From Geobacter sp. UBA698 (GTDB taxonomy: Bacteria > Desulfobacterota > Desulfuromonadia > Geobacterales > Pseudopelobacteraceae), in NCBI GenBank assembly GCA_002298925.1, contig DBMM01000025.1:1-21356 (forward strand): a DNA stretch of 21,356 bases, given 5' to 3'. Of the stretch, positions 9,405 through 17,205 are shown in pieces. The notes under the pieces are model-generated. The model saw only the letters and a program-made list of their open reading frames with translations. It ran no database searches and was not told the origin of the DNA. Made by a program: the position numbers and the translations under genes. Within the stretch, counting starts at the first letter, position 1. Every line of letters begins with the position of its first letter.

Positions 9405-9490
9405 GCCTCTGACCACCTCCTGCACCTGCGGGGAGATTCGTTTTCCCCCGAAGGAGGCGGTAAACTCCATCGGGTAACAGTTCATCCGCC
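9405..9490 (+). promoter_or_regulatory. Candidate Moco riboswitch / structured leader in front of moeA
   Basis: The 122 bases between narK2 and moeA are rich in paired elements. Bases 9412-9420 (ACCACCTCC) pair with 9453-9461 (GGAGGCGGT) with one mismatch. Inside, 9430-9436 pairs with 9442-9448 to make a GC-rich hairpin. An alternative helix pairs GGCGG 9456-9460 with CCGCC 9486-9490 and excludes the first. Segments CCGAAGGAGGCGG and CGGGTAACAG resemble what I remember of the Moco RNA motif (Rfam RF01055), which sits in front of molybdenum-cofactor genes, including in deltaproteobacteria. The moeA Shine-Dalgarno (9494-9499) lies just past the last helix, so the switch could control moeA-moaA translation inside the operon. 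The covariance-model match was not run. Confidence 0.5.
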
Positions 9491-9506
9491 ACCAAGGAGC
9501 AGTGTC

Positions 9507-10724
9507 ATGATAACCATCGCGGAAGCCCAGCACATCATACTGTCAGCCATCCACCCCCTTGGCGGCGAAGAATTGCCGCTCCTGTCGGCCCTTGGCCACA
9601 TCGCCTACGAAGATGTCATCTCCCCCTGGGACATCCCGACAGTGGACCTCTCGGCCATGGACGGTTACACCTTCGCGGCGCTCGCTGCCGGCCCCCTTTC
9701 CGTCTGTGACGTTATCCACGCCGGCTCTTCAAGGGGTGAGACGGTCCCCGCCGGGTGCGCTGTCAAGATCATGACCGGCGCCCCGATCCCTCCCGGCTGC
9801 GACACGGTCGTGCCGGTGGAGGACGTGCACGTGGCCGGAGATCGGATCACCCTCAGGTCAGAGGTGCGCCAGGGGGACCACATCCGTCGCCGGGGCGAGG
9901 ATGTGACAGCCGGTGCACATGTCATTCCGGTCGGTGCTTTGCTCCGCCCCCAGGAGATCGGCATGCTCTCCTCACTGGGACGGACATCGGTCCAGGTCTA
10001 CCGCAAGACACGGTGCGGAGTTCTCTCCACCGGCGACGAATTGCTGCAGCCTGGCTCAATTCCACAGCCAGGAAAGATCATCAACAGCAACAGCTTCAGC
10101 ATCGCCGCCCAGCTCCTGGATGCGGGAGCCGAGCCGGTTATGCTCGGCATCGCCCGGGACGACCGGGAGGAGACACGGCGCAAGATCGCTGAGGGGCTCC
10201 AGGCCGATATCCTCATCACTACCGGTGGCGTGTCGGTGGGGGACAAGGACTTCGTCCGTGAAGCGCTCCTCGACCTGGGGGGAGAGATCAGGTTCTGGAA
10301 GGTGGCGATGAAACCGGGGAAACCGGTGGCCTTTGCCATCGTCCAGGGGAAACCGGTCTTTGCTCTGCCGGGCAACCCGGTGGCAGCCATGGTCGCCTTC
10401 GAACAGTTCGTCCGGCCGGCGCTCCTGAAGATGATGGGGCACACCCGCCTCTTCCGCCCGGTAGTCCGGGGAACCCTCACCGAGTCGGTGAAGAACAAGG
10501 GAGGACGCCCCCACCTGGTCCGGGTGGCGGTCCAGCTTGCCGACGGCCGCTACCTGGCTACCCCCACCGGAAACCAGAGTTCGGCGCGGCTCACCTCCCT
10601 GACCAGCGGCAACGGCCTAGTAAAGCTACCGCCGGAAGCGGTCTGTACCTTCGGCGAAGAGGTAGAAGTGCAACTCCTCGACCGGTATTTCGAATTGGGG
10701 GCCGGAAGCCATGAAGCTGATTGA
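9507..10724 (+). CDS. moeA: Molybdopterin molybdenumtransferase MoeA
   Basis: MoeA (405 residues) inserts molybdate into adenylylated molybdopterin, the last step in making the Mo cofactor needed by NarG. Family motifs are in place: SAMDGYTF around residues 49-56 (D52), the MoCF-binding domain with TTGGVSVGDKDF from residue 238, KPGKPVAFA, and LPGNPVAAM with GNP at 289-291. The C-terminal domain IV (GRPHLVRVAVQL ... TPTGNQSSARLTSL) is complete. An in-frame ATG at 9342 exists, but it lies inside narK2 and would add 55 unrelated residues. ATG 9507 has AAGGAG at 9494-9499 and starts where the family starts. The 3' end overlaps moaA by 14 bases. Confidence 0.93.
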   Translation: MITIAEAQHIILSAIHPLGGEELPLLSALGHIAYEDVISPWDIPTVDLSAMDGYTFAALAAGPLSVCDVIHAGSSRGETVPAGCAVKIMTGAPIPPGCDTVVPVEDVHVAGDRITLRSEVRQGDHIRRRGEDVTAGAHVIPVGALLRPQEIGMLSSLGRTSVQVYRKTRCGVLSTGDELLQPGSIPQPGKIINSNSFSIAAQLLDAGAEPVMLGIARDDREETRRKIAEGLQADILITTGGVSVGDKDFVREALLDLGGEIRFWKVAMKPGKPVAFAIVQGKPVFALPGNPVAAMVAFEQFVRPALLKMMGHTRLFRPVVRGTLTESVKNKGGRPHLVRVAVQLADGRYLATPTGNQSSARLTSLTSGNGLVKLPPEAVCTFGEEVEVQLLDRYFELGAGSHEAD

Positions 10725-11691
10725 CAATCACGGCAGGAAAATCAACTATCTCCGCCTCTCGGTGACCGACCGTTGCAACCTCCGCTGCCGTTACTGCATG
10801 CCGGCCGAGGGGGTGGAGTTACTCGGCCATGAGGATATCTTGAGCTACGAGGATCTGCAGCGCGTAGCTAAAGCCGCCGTCTCCCTCGGCGTCGAAAAGA
10901 TCAGGATCACCGGCGGCGAGCCGTTAGTCCGCAAGGGGATCGTTCCGTTCCTCTCCAGCCTGGCCGACATCCCCGGCCTGCGCCAGCTTGTCCTCACCAC
11001 CAACGGGCTCCTGCTGACGGAAATGGCCAAGGACCTGCGGACAGCAGGCGTACAGCGTCTCAATATCAGCCTCGACTCTCTGAAAGCCGACACGTTTCGC
11101 GCCATCACCAGGACGGGGGACATGGAGCGGGTGCTGGAGGGAATCGCCGCCGCCGAGCGAGCCGGCTTTCCGCCCCCCAAGATCAACATGGTGGTCATGC
11201 GCGGAATCAATGACAGCGAGGTTCTCGATTTCGCCCGCCTCACCCTCGACCGCCCTTGCACGGTCCGCTTCATCGAATACATGCCGACCACGAAGGAGGA
11301 GAACTGGCAGGCTCTGGCGGTGTCGGGGGGAGAGATCCTCGATCGCCTCGCCGCCTGTTTCACCCTGGACCCGATCGAAAAAGGGATGCTAGCCGGTCCT
11401 TCCCGGGACTTCCGCATCCGCGGCGGCGCCGGCGCCATCGGGGTCATCACCGCTATCTCCGGCCATTTCTGCAGCGACTGCAACCGGATCAGGGTAACCT
11501 CCACCGGCATGGCGAAGAGTTGCCTCTTTGCCCACGAAGGGCTCGATCTCAAACCGTTCCTTGCGGTCCGTGACCCAACCGTCCTGAAAAACGCCCTGTT
11601 GCGGCTCGTGGGGTGCAAGCCGGCACGACACGGCATGTCGTCGGCCAAAAACGACCACCGGGCGTTTGCTATGGCAAACATAGGAGGTTGA
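10711..11691 (+). CDS. moaA: GTP 3',8-cyclase MoaA (radical SAM, first step of Mo cofactor synthesis)
   Basis: MoaA (326 residues, normal length) rearranges GTP to 3',8-cyclo-dihydro-GTP, which MoaC turns into cyclic pyranopterin monophosphate. The radical-SAM [4Fe-4S] ligands are C22, C26 and C29 (DRCNLRCRYCMP). The second, C-terminal cluster is ligated by C254, C257 and C271 (FCSDCNRIRVT ... AKSCLF). ITGGEPLVRKG is the SAM-binding GGEP motif, and the conserved C-terminal Gly-Gly needed for activity is present (NIGG). It overlaps the moeA end, so the two should be made together. No moaC, moaD or moaE is nearby; those steps must be encoded elsewhere. Confidence 0.96.
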   Translation: MKLIDNHGRKINYLRLSVTDRCNLRCRYCMPAEGVELLGHEDILSYEDLQRVAKAAVSLGVEKIRITGGEPLVRKGIVPFLSSLADIPGLRQLVLTTNGLLLTEMAKDLRTAGVQRLNISLDSLKADTFRAITRTGDMERVLEGIAAAERAGFPPPKINMVVMRGINDSEVLDFARLTLDRPCTVRFIEYMPTTKEENWQALAVSGGEILDRLAACFTLDPIEKGMLAGPSRDFRIRGGAGAIGVITAISGHFCSDCNRIRVTSTGMAKSCLFAHEGLDLKPFLAVRDPTVLKNALLRLVGCKPARHGMSSAKNDHRAFAMANIGG

Positions 11692-11698
11692 CAGGACC

Positions 11699-13057
11699 AT
11701 GCCGGAAACTCCGGCCCCCTGTCTCCATGACAGTGAAATGGACAGACTCCGGGCCGAGCGGCCGGGAAATGAGAAACAGAGGATGAAACCTGTGCACAAT
11801 GTATCAATACGCATCAAGATGCTGATCATGGTCATTGTTCCGCTCATCGGCATGTTCATCTTTGCCGCGCGGGAGATCTCCAGCAAAACGGCTAACCTGC
11901 ACAACCTGCAGGCAACCAGCATCCTGACGACATATGCCGTCAAGAGCGGCTCGCTGATCCACGAGCTCCAGAAAGAGCGAGGTCTCTCCTCGGGCTTTCT
12001 CTCAACGAAGGGTGAAAGGTTTCATGACGAACTGGTCAAACAGCGCGGCGATACGGACAGCCAGCTCAAGGAACTCAAGGAATTCAAGGCCGCTAATGCC
12101 GACAAACTGGAGGGGGTCAAGGAACGGCTCGGCGCGGCGGACACCCTGCTGGAGAAGCTTGCCACGACACGCGTCGCCGTGGACGGTATGAAACTGGAAT
12201 CGAAGGAATCTCTCGCCTACTATACGCGGACTATCACCTCATACCTCGACATCATCGCCCAACTCACTATCCAGAGTCTAAATCCCGACATCACCCGCGA
12301 AGCAGTGGCCTACCATGCGTTCCTGAGCGTCAAGGAGCAGACGGGACTCGAACGGGCCACCCTCAACGAAGTCTTCGCCACCAACCGTTTCGATGAGAAA
12401 ACCTATGAGCGCTATGTCGGGATTGCTGCCTCCCAGACGACCTTTCTGGATGTCTTCGCCAAGTTTGCCACCCCCGACCACCTTAAAACCTTCCTGAAAA
12501 AGATGAAAGAGCCCTTCTACCCGCAGGTGGAGGAGATGCGTTCGACCGCCCTCTCCAAAAGGCAGTCTGGCGAGTTCGGCGTCCGTCCCGAAACCTGGTT
12601 CGCTACCGTTACCACAATGATCAACGTCATGAAGGAAATGGAAGACATCCTGGCCGCGCACCTGAAAGAGAAAGCCACCAGCCTTGCTGACACAGCGAGG
12701 CTGTCCCTTGCTTTCAGCGTGTTTGCAGCGGCCGCGGCCGCCGCAGCCTCGCTGATCTTCGGTTTTGTCGTCATGATCGGCATCACTGCCCCCCTGAAAA
12801 CCATGGCCGGTTTGTTGAAAGATATGACTGACGGGGTGGGAAACCTGACCGGTCGGCTCGATGCGGACCGTACCGACGAGATCGGAGAGGTAAACCGAAG
12901 GTTCAACCGCTTCATGGACACTATCCAGTCCAGCGGCATCGAGAGAAAGAACGAGCTGCAGAGGGACGAGATAACAGGCCGTCAGGAAGCCCGACCGCAT
13001 AGCACACTGCACGGTGACGCTCAGGCGCATAAGATTGACTATAAGAAGTCAGCTTAA
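11699..13057 (+). CDS. NIT-domain nitrate/nitrite sensor with HAMP but no signalling domain (truncated chemoreceptor)
   Basis: A 452-residue inner-membrane protein. Order: cytoplasmic N-tail; membrane span about 39-57 (KMLIMVIVPLIGMFIFAA); a periplasmic helical domain with HELQKERGLSSGFL at 88-101, the hallmark of the NIT nitrate/nitrite-sensing domain; a second span about 337-362; then HAMP about 363-408 (ITAPLKTMAGLLKDMTDG ... TDEIGEVNRRFN). Family members normally continue into a methyl-accepting, kinase or cyclase domain, but this one ends after about 44 polar residues with no recognised domain. AGGAGG at 11682-11687 supports ATG 11699; M29 at 11783, just before the first span, is an alternative. 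It starts seven bases after moaA, so it belongs to the nar operon. It may be a decayed chemoreceptor or a sensor that acts through a partner. Confidence 0.8.
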   Translation: MPETPAPCLHDSEMDRLRAERPGNEKQRMKPVHNVSIRIKMLIMVIVPLIGMFIFAAREISSKTANLHNLQATSILTTYAVKSGSLIHELQKERGLSSGFLSTKGERFHDELVKQRGDTDSQLKELKEFKAANADKLEGVKERLGAADTLLEKLATTRVAVDGMKLESKESLAYYTRTITSYLDIIAQLTIQSLNPDITREAVAYHAFLSVKEQTGLERATLNEVFATNRFDEKTYERYVGIAASQTTFLDVFAKFATPDHLKTFLKKMKEPFYPQVEEMRSTALSKRQSGEFGVRPETWFATVTTMINVMKEMEDILAAHLKEKATSLADTARLSLAFSVFAAAAAAAASLIFGFVVMIGITAPLKTMAGLLKDMTDGVGNLTGRLDADRTDEIGEVNRRFNRFMDTIQSSGIERKNELQRDEITGRQEARPHSTLHGDAQAHKIDYKKSA

Positions 13058-13195
13058 CCACTTCCAGGAGTGGACAGGGAAACTTAACTTCTGTTTGACA
13101 ACTGACAATCTTATCAAGGGCAATCCCTACCCTACATTGATAATGCGTAACAATCATAAAGTATGGCCGTCCGATATCTCTGTCCCCCTTCACGG

Positions 13196-14791
13196 CTACA
13201 GCTTATTCACGATAAACTCGGGAAACAGTGTGGGTGATTTGGCAACACTGGATATCCTGAGTGACTTCAACCTGTCGTAATAGCGGTGGACATGATTCAG
13301 GGTAACATTTCCAGGATCATTGAACATTTTTGTTGAGGCTGCCAGGCCGGCTCTCCTGCCGAAGACGAAGATATCAAGGAGGGCATTCCCCATGGCCCTG
13401 TTCCTCCCGTGGATCCCTCCGGCTGCTTCTCCGGCGACAAAGAGATTCTTGACTGTAGTTTCTCCCTTTTCGTCAATAAGAATTCCGCCGTTCTGGTAGT
13501 GGAGGGTCGGAAACACCAGCAGCGGTTGTTTAGAAATATCGATCTTGACCCGCACCAAGTGCCGGTAGAGCGAAGGAAAGCGCTTCCTCAGGAACCCGTT
13601 CCCGGACGTTTCTTCGACCAACGGGGTATCGAGCCAGATTCCCACCTTGCCGGAGCGGGTCGTAACACCGTTGCCGCTTTCACACTCCCGAATGATGGCA
13701 GCAGCACAGACGTCCCTCGTTTCGAGCTCGTTGACAAACCGTTCTCCCCTGGCATTCACAAGGTGGCCTCCGATGCTCCGGATCGCCTCGGTGACGAGCA
13801 CCCCTACCATATGTTCGGGAAACATGACGCCGGTCGGATGGTACTGGAACGAATCAACCCCTTCAAGCCGCGCTCCCGCCCGGTAGGCAATCACGAGCGC
13901 ATCCCCGGTGGCACCGAAATTATTGGAGGTTGGAAACCCCTGCATATGCAGTCGTCCCGACCCTCCGGTTGCGAGAATGACCGCCTTGGCCCGCACGGTA
14001 AAATGCCGCTTTCTTCCCAGGTCATACAGGATCGCACCGTTGCATTCGCCGAACTGGTTAGTGGTAAGTTCCACCGCCGGAGTAAACTCGGAAACTTCGA
14101 TCGAGTCCCGCTTGCCGATCTCGTCCTTCAAAACCTTCATGATGTTCAGGCCGGTATGGTCACCAATCGAGATCAGGCGGGGAACCGACATTCCGCCGGC
14201 CTTCTTTGTCAGGAGATTGCCGGCTTCGTCCCGATCGAAGTCGACGCCTGTGTCGAGCAGCCATTTTACGACCCGCGGACCGTCTTCCACCAGGGCCTTG
14301 ACGAGATCCCGTCTGCCGACGAATTTGCCGGCGGTCATGGTATCGCAAAAGTGCCGCACGGGGGAATCATGCTCGTCCACCGAGGCCTGCATCCCCCCTA
14401 GCGCCATGATGGTGTTTGAATTGCCGAGCCTGAGCTTTGTGGCGAGTACAACCCGTGCTCCCATGCTTTCTGCAAAAAGTGCAGCCGTCACCCCGGCCCC
14501 GCCCCCCCCCAGCACAAGGACATCCGTATCATACTCGGGGCTGAGATCGATCTTCGAATAGTCAAGATCGCTGAACGCTTCCAGCAGGTCCGCGATCTCA
14601 TGGGTCGTTCTTGCCCCCCTGTTCACGCCGGCCCTGAGATTCCTGAAGGCCGATTCCTTGTAGTCCGGATGGAATTTCCTGAGCAGCCTCTCCGCCGCCT
14701 CTGCTGACAGGTTAGCCACCTTTTCCTGCTTTCGCTTCTCACGGCTGGCGGTCACGACTTCAATGGCATCGAACATATCATCGGGATACAT
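13196..14791 (-). CDS. Fumarate reductase/succinate dehydrogenase-type flavoprotein (soluble class)
   Basis: A 531-residue FAD protein of the fumarate reductase flavoprotein superfamily. An extension of about 88 residues precedes the dinucleotide-binding fold (DVLVLGGGGAGVTAALFAE, 90-108). Active-site motifs are present: HPTG at 318-321, TEAIR with R338, HYQNGG with H431, and GRNRAMGNALLD around 462-473. The position of the histidine that binds FAD covalently in E. coli FrdA is Asn here (SNT at 125-127), so FAD should be non-covalent, as in soluble and thiol-type fumarate reductases. The start directly follows the stop of the iron-sulfur gene, behind GAGGGGGG. No membrane anchor gene is adjacent. 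The substrate may be fumarate, but related proteins act on other enoates or serve electron transfer. Confidence 0.8.
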   Translation of the reverse strand: MYPDDMFDAIEVVTASREKRKQEKVANLSAEAAERLLRKFHPDYKESAFRNLRAGVNRGARTTHEIADLLEAFSDLDYSKIDLSPEYDTDVLVLGGGGAGVTAALFAESMGARVVLATKLRLGNSNTIMALGGMQASVDEHDSPVRHFCDTMTAGKFVGRRDLVKALVEDGPRVVKWLLDTGVDFDRDEAGNLLTKKAGGMSVPRLISIGDHTGLNIMKVLKDEIGKRDSIEVSEFTPAVELTTNQFGECNGAILYDLGRKRHFTVRAKAVILATGGSGRLHMQGFPTSNNFGATGDALVIAYRAGARLEGVDSFQYHPTGVMFPEHMVGVLVTEAIRSIGGHLVNARGERFVNELETRDVCAAAIIRECESGNGVTTRSGKVGIWLDTPLVEETSGNGFLRKRFPSLYRHLVRVKIDISKQPLLVFPTLHYQNGGILIDEKGETTVKNLFVAGEAAGGIHGRNRAMGNALLDIFVFGRRAGLAASTKMFNDPGNVTLNHVHRYYDRLKSLRISSVAKSPTLFPEFIVNKL

Positions 14792-15466
14792 CTACCCCCC
14801 CTCTGCCTGTCGGCAGTGCGCTTCAAGCTCGTCGTCGACCATGGCTGCCAACCGTCCCAGGTCGGCATCGAACTGAAACGATTCCAGCTCTTCAAGGCGC
14901 TTCTGCAGATTAGGTGGGAAAAGTCTCTCCTTGGCAAGCGCCCTCTGGATAAAAAGGGCAACGTGCTGGGGCGCTATCCCTTTCGGGCAGCGCGAGGCAC
15001 ACAACCCGCACATGATGCAGTCCATGATATGCTCGGTCGCCGTTTCGTAATCCGCATCCTTCGCGGCTTTCATCACCCCGGCCACGTTGATCCACTCGGG
15101 ACAGATGTTACATGCCTTGCAATCGTTACAGGTATAGAGTTCGGGATAGATTTCCGGTAGATGTTCCAGGGGTTTTTCCATCACGTCAAGAAGGTAGCGC
15201 GCAACCCGGGAGGGAAAGTACGGCAGCATGATGACGTTCAATCCCTCCTCAACAACTTTCTGGCAACCGAGCCCGAACTTTACCTTTTTTCCCCCCTTCT
15301 CGAGAAATGCCACGGTACACGCCCCGCACAGGCCGGAAAGGCATCCGACCCCCCGTTTCACGTCATGTCCCGTATCCCAGAGGGCCTCGATAACCGTCAA
15401 CCCTTCGGGAAGTCTGATCTTCCTCCCTTCAAGCTGAATGATAATCATCGTTTTATCGTTATGCAT
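14792..15466 (-). CDS. Iron-sulfur subunit, 2Fe-2S ferredoxin plus two 4Fe-4S clusters (FrdB/TfrB-like)
   Basis: A 224-residue electron-transfer protein partnered with the flavoprotein directly downstream. The N-terminal ferredoxin fold carries 2Fe-2S ligands C42, C47, C50 and C68 (GCLSGLCGAC ... LGCQ). The C-terminal helical domain has C113/C116/C119/C122 (CNDCKACNICP) and C150/C153/C156/C160 (CIMCGLCASRCP), which fit two 4Fe-4S clusters. In succinate dehydrogenase B one cluster is 3Fe-4S and another has a different spacing, so this is closer to the HdrC/TfrB kind. I chose ATG 15466, with GGAG nine bases upstream; an ATG at 15475 or a GTG at 15484 in the same frame would add three or six residues. 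A consensus-like promoter lies just upstream. Confidence 0.8.
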   Translation of the reverse strand: MHNDKTMIIIQLEGRKIRLPEGLTVIEALWDTGHDVKRGVGCLSGLCGACTVAFLEKGGKKVKFGLGCQKVVEEGLNVIMLPYFPSRVARYLLDVMEKPLEHLPEIYPELYTCNDCKACNICPEWINVAGVMKAAKDADYETATEHIMDCIMCGLCASRCPKGIAPQHVALFIQRALAKERLFPPNLQKRLEELESFQFDADLGRLAAMVDDELEAHCRQAEGG

Positions 15467-15502
15467 GATCTCCATCTCCAGCACGCATATATATTTATTT
15501 TA

Positions 15503-15530
15503 ATTATACAGTGTGATTATAAAATATCAA
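15503..15530 (-). promoter_or_regulatory. Sigma-70 type promoter for the flavoprotein/iron-sulfur operon
   Basis: On the minus strand TTGATA (15530-15525) and a perfect TATAAT (15508-15503) are separated by 16 bases, 37 bases before the chosen start codon. The surrounding DNA is very AT-rich compared with the coding regions. A near-consensus promoter suggests substantial basal expression. No operator was recognised. Confidence 0.6.
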
Positions 15531-15556
15531 TTAACAACAAGCCTTGATAGAAACAC

Positions 15557-15592
15557 CAACGCCCCGCCTCGGATCTCCGAAGTGGGGCGTTG
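15557..15592. other. Strong GC-rich hairpin upstream of the flavoprotein operon promoter
   Basis: CAACGCCCC (15557-15565) and GGGGCGTTG (15584-15592) form a perfect 9-bp stem, with a further CGGA/TCCG pairing inside the loop. No long T-run follows on either strand; the minus side continues GTGTTTCTATC. It sits just behind the -35 of the minus-strand promoter. It could be a weak terminator that insulates this promoter from the cytochrome gene upstream, or a protein-binding palindrome. Confidence 0.45.
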
Positions 15593-15724
15593 TCATCCTC
15601 AGATTTCTGAGAGGCTTGTGACAGTTTTATTTTCAAAATGAAAATCTCAAACCAATGCTTCGTGCATGATCAATGGCCATGCTCGTGTTTCTGAACGCTG
15701 CTTCGCATCTGGCAATGCCAATAT

Positions 15725-15748
15725 TTGTGTTATTCCTTGTGTTATTCC
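15725..15748. repeat. Perfect tandem duplication of a 12-bp unit
   Basis: TTGTGTTATTCC occurs twice, head to tail (15725-15736 and 15737-15748), in the AT-rich space after the octaheme cytochrome terminator. The rest of 15593-15760 shows only a small CTCAG/CTGAG hairpin (about 15598-15611) and no credible gene. Confidence 0.7.
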
Positions 15749-15762
15749 ATATGAATATCTAT

Positions 15763-15797
15763 AAAAACCACCGGCAGCCTTTTGGGGCCACCGGTGG
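15763..15797 (-). terminator. Intrinsic terminator of the octaheme cytochrome gene
   Basis: On the minus strand CCACCGG and CCGGTGG (15797-15791 and 15774-15768 on the plus axis) form a perfect 7-bp stem with further inner pairing, followed at once by TTTTTAT. It lies 13 bases past the cytochrome stop codon. This is a textbook Rho-independent terminator. Confidence 0.85.
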
Positions 15798-15809
15798 CGT
15801 TACAGTGCC

Positions 15810-17062
15810 TTACTTGCCGGCCTTCTTCTTCATTTCTTCAGCCATCTCGCGGATCTCGGTCAGATCCTTCTGCATCTTGGCAAAGCCGTACCAGGTGGAG
15901 TAATCCGGATTCATGTGGAATCCGCCCTGAAATGCCTTCATGCGGTGATCCATGAACATTTCATACAGGGTCTGCTCAATCGCGGTATCCACATCGTAAA
16001 AGGTCAGCAGATCAGGGTAGGCGAACGGCTGCCCCGGCTTCTGCTTGATGATACCCCGCTCATAGAGGTCGGCCACAATGTTAATCGCCTCGGCAAACAA
16101 CTTGTCCGATTCCTTGACCATCTGGTCGGCGTTCTTGAAGTTTTCCTTTACAAAGTTGGGGGAGTGGCATTGCTGGCAGATCGCCACAAACTTGGCCCGC
16201 TCCTTGTCAAACTCTTCCTTGGTCAGGCGGGCTACCTTGCCGGCCTTGACCACATCCAGGCGGGCGGTGGGATTGCCCTTCGGATCCAGCACGCCCAGCC
16301 CCTTCAGGATGGTGGCGCGATAGCCCATCCACTCGGCATCCGGTTCCGGCAGACGCACCGCCAGGAAGCCCCAGGGAGCCATCACCCAGTGGTTGCCGTC
16401 GGGCATATGGCAGGTCTGGCATTTGGGAGCGCGGTCCTTGTTTTTCGGATCAATGGCGCGGTTCATCAGGTAGGTGACACCATGCTTGGAGCTGGCCCAC
16501 ATCTCCCACTGAGGATGGTCAAAGCCCATATGGCAGGTCTGGCAGGCCTCAGGCTCACTGGCTTCAGCCCTGGAGAAGGCGTGGCGGGTGTGGCAGTTCT
16601 GGCAATCCATGCCGTACTTGTAATATTTGCGCCCTTCGCTCTTGCGCTCTTTGGCATCTGCCAGCCCCAGGGTGTGGCAGCCGCCGCAGCCTTTCTGGCC
16701 AGCCATAAACGCCTTAGGCTGCTGGTGTGAACGGGGCATGGCGTCCAGGGCGATCTGACCCAGGGCATGCTGGCCATCCATATACTGGTTTGCCTGGTCA
16801 GGATGACACTGCTTGCAGGTGGTAATGGTGGGTAACTGGGCCTTATCCACATCCTTCTCGCTGGTGTGGGCCGTGCCGTGGCAGGCTTCACAGGTCAGAG
16901 ACTTGGACATCTTGCCCCGGTTAAATCCTGCACCATTTTGGGTGAGATTTTAGTGTGGCAGGTCTCGCATTTGGACGGCTTGGCGAGCGCCAGCGCCGGT
17001 ACCAAGGCAAGACAGGTCACCATGCAGACCACAATGTTCCATACCTTGTTGAATTCATTCAT
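15810..17062 (-). pseudogene. Octaheme c-type cytochrome of the hydroxylamine oxidoreductase (HAO) type, split by a one-base frameshift
   Basis: Joined across one frameshift, the gene encodes 417 residues: a signal peptide (1-27, ending ALALA) and eight CxxCH haem sites at C32, C58, C83, C126, C154, C174, C215 and C296. Eight haems, WEMWASSKHGV after the sixth, and a haem-free C-terminus with NPDYSTWYGFAKM fit the HAO/multihaem family. Members work in the periplasm on hydroxylamine, nitrite or related nitrogen compounds. The start ATG 17062 has AAGGAG upstream. The frame breaks at 16923-16925: a T-run of three on the coding strand needs four to restore DFNRGKMSKS. The upstream frame stops at 16895; the downstream frame begins at an internal ATG at 16910. 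Everything else is intact, so this is either a recent inactivation or a sequence error. The substrate cannot be read from the sequence. Confidence 0.8.
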
Positions 17063-17104
17063 CGCCTGTTTCTCCTTTCTTCCATGTGAATTTGCCCCCC
17101 TGGC

Positions 17105-17141
17105 TAACTTGGGTGTGTACAGTAAACAAGTATCCAAGTTA
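17105..17141. promoter_or_regulatory. Inverted repeat upstream of the octaheme cytochrome (possible operator)
   Basis: TAACTTGG (17105-17112) and CCAAGTTA (17134-17141) are a perfect 8-bp inverted repeat separated by 21 bases, 43 to 79 bases upstream of the cytochrome start. The arms could bind a dimeric regulator spaced over about three helical turns, or form a long-loop hairpin in the leader. No known regulator motif was recognised. Confidence 0.35.
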
Positions 17142-17205
17142 TCTTAGCAAAGTCAAATGAAGGAAGTTATTGATAGAGGAGGCGAAATTTTTTGAGGTCC
17201 ACGAA

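Noticed and set aside
9342..9506. Upstream in-frame start for moeA
   Set aside because: It lies within narK2 and would translate the structured leader; family alignment starts at 9507.
13058..13195. Mobile-element scar that could explain the missing signalling domain
   Set aside because: No terminal inverted repeats, target duplication or transposase remnant seen; only a weak CCACT/AGTGG hairpin just after the stop codon.
13409..14401. 330-residue plus-strand frame opposite the flavoprotein
   Set aside because: The minus-strand gene has all active-site motifs; the plus frame has no motif and no ribosome-binding site.
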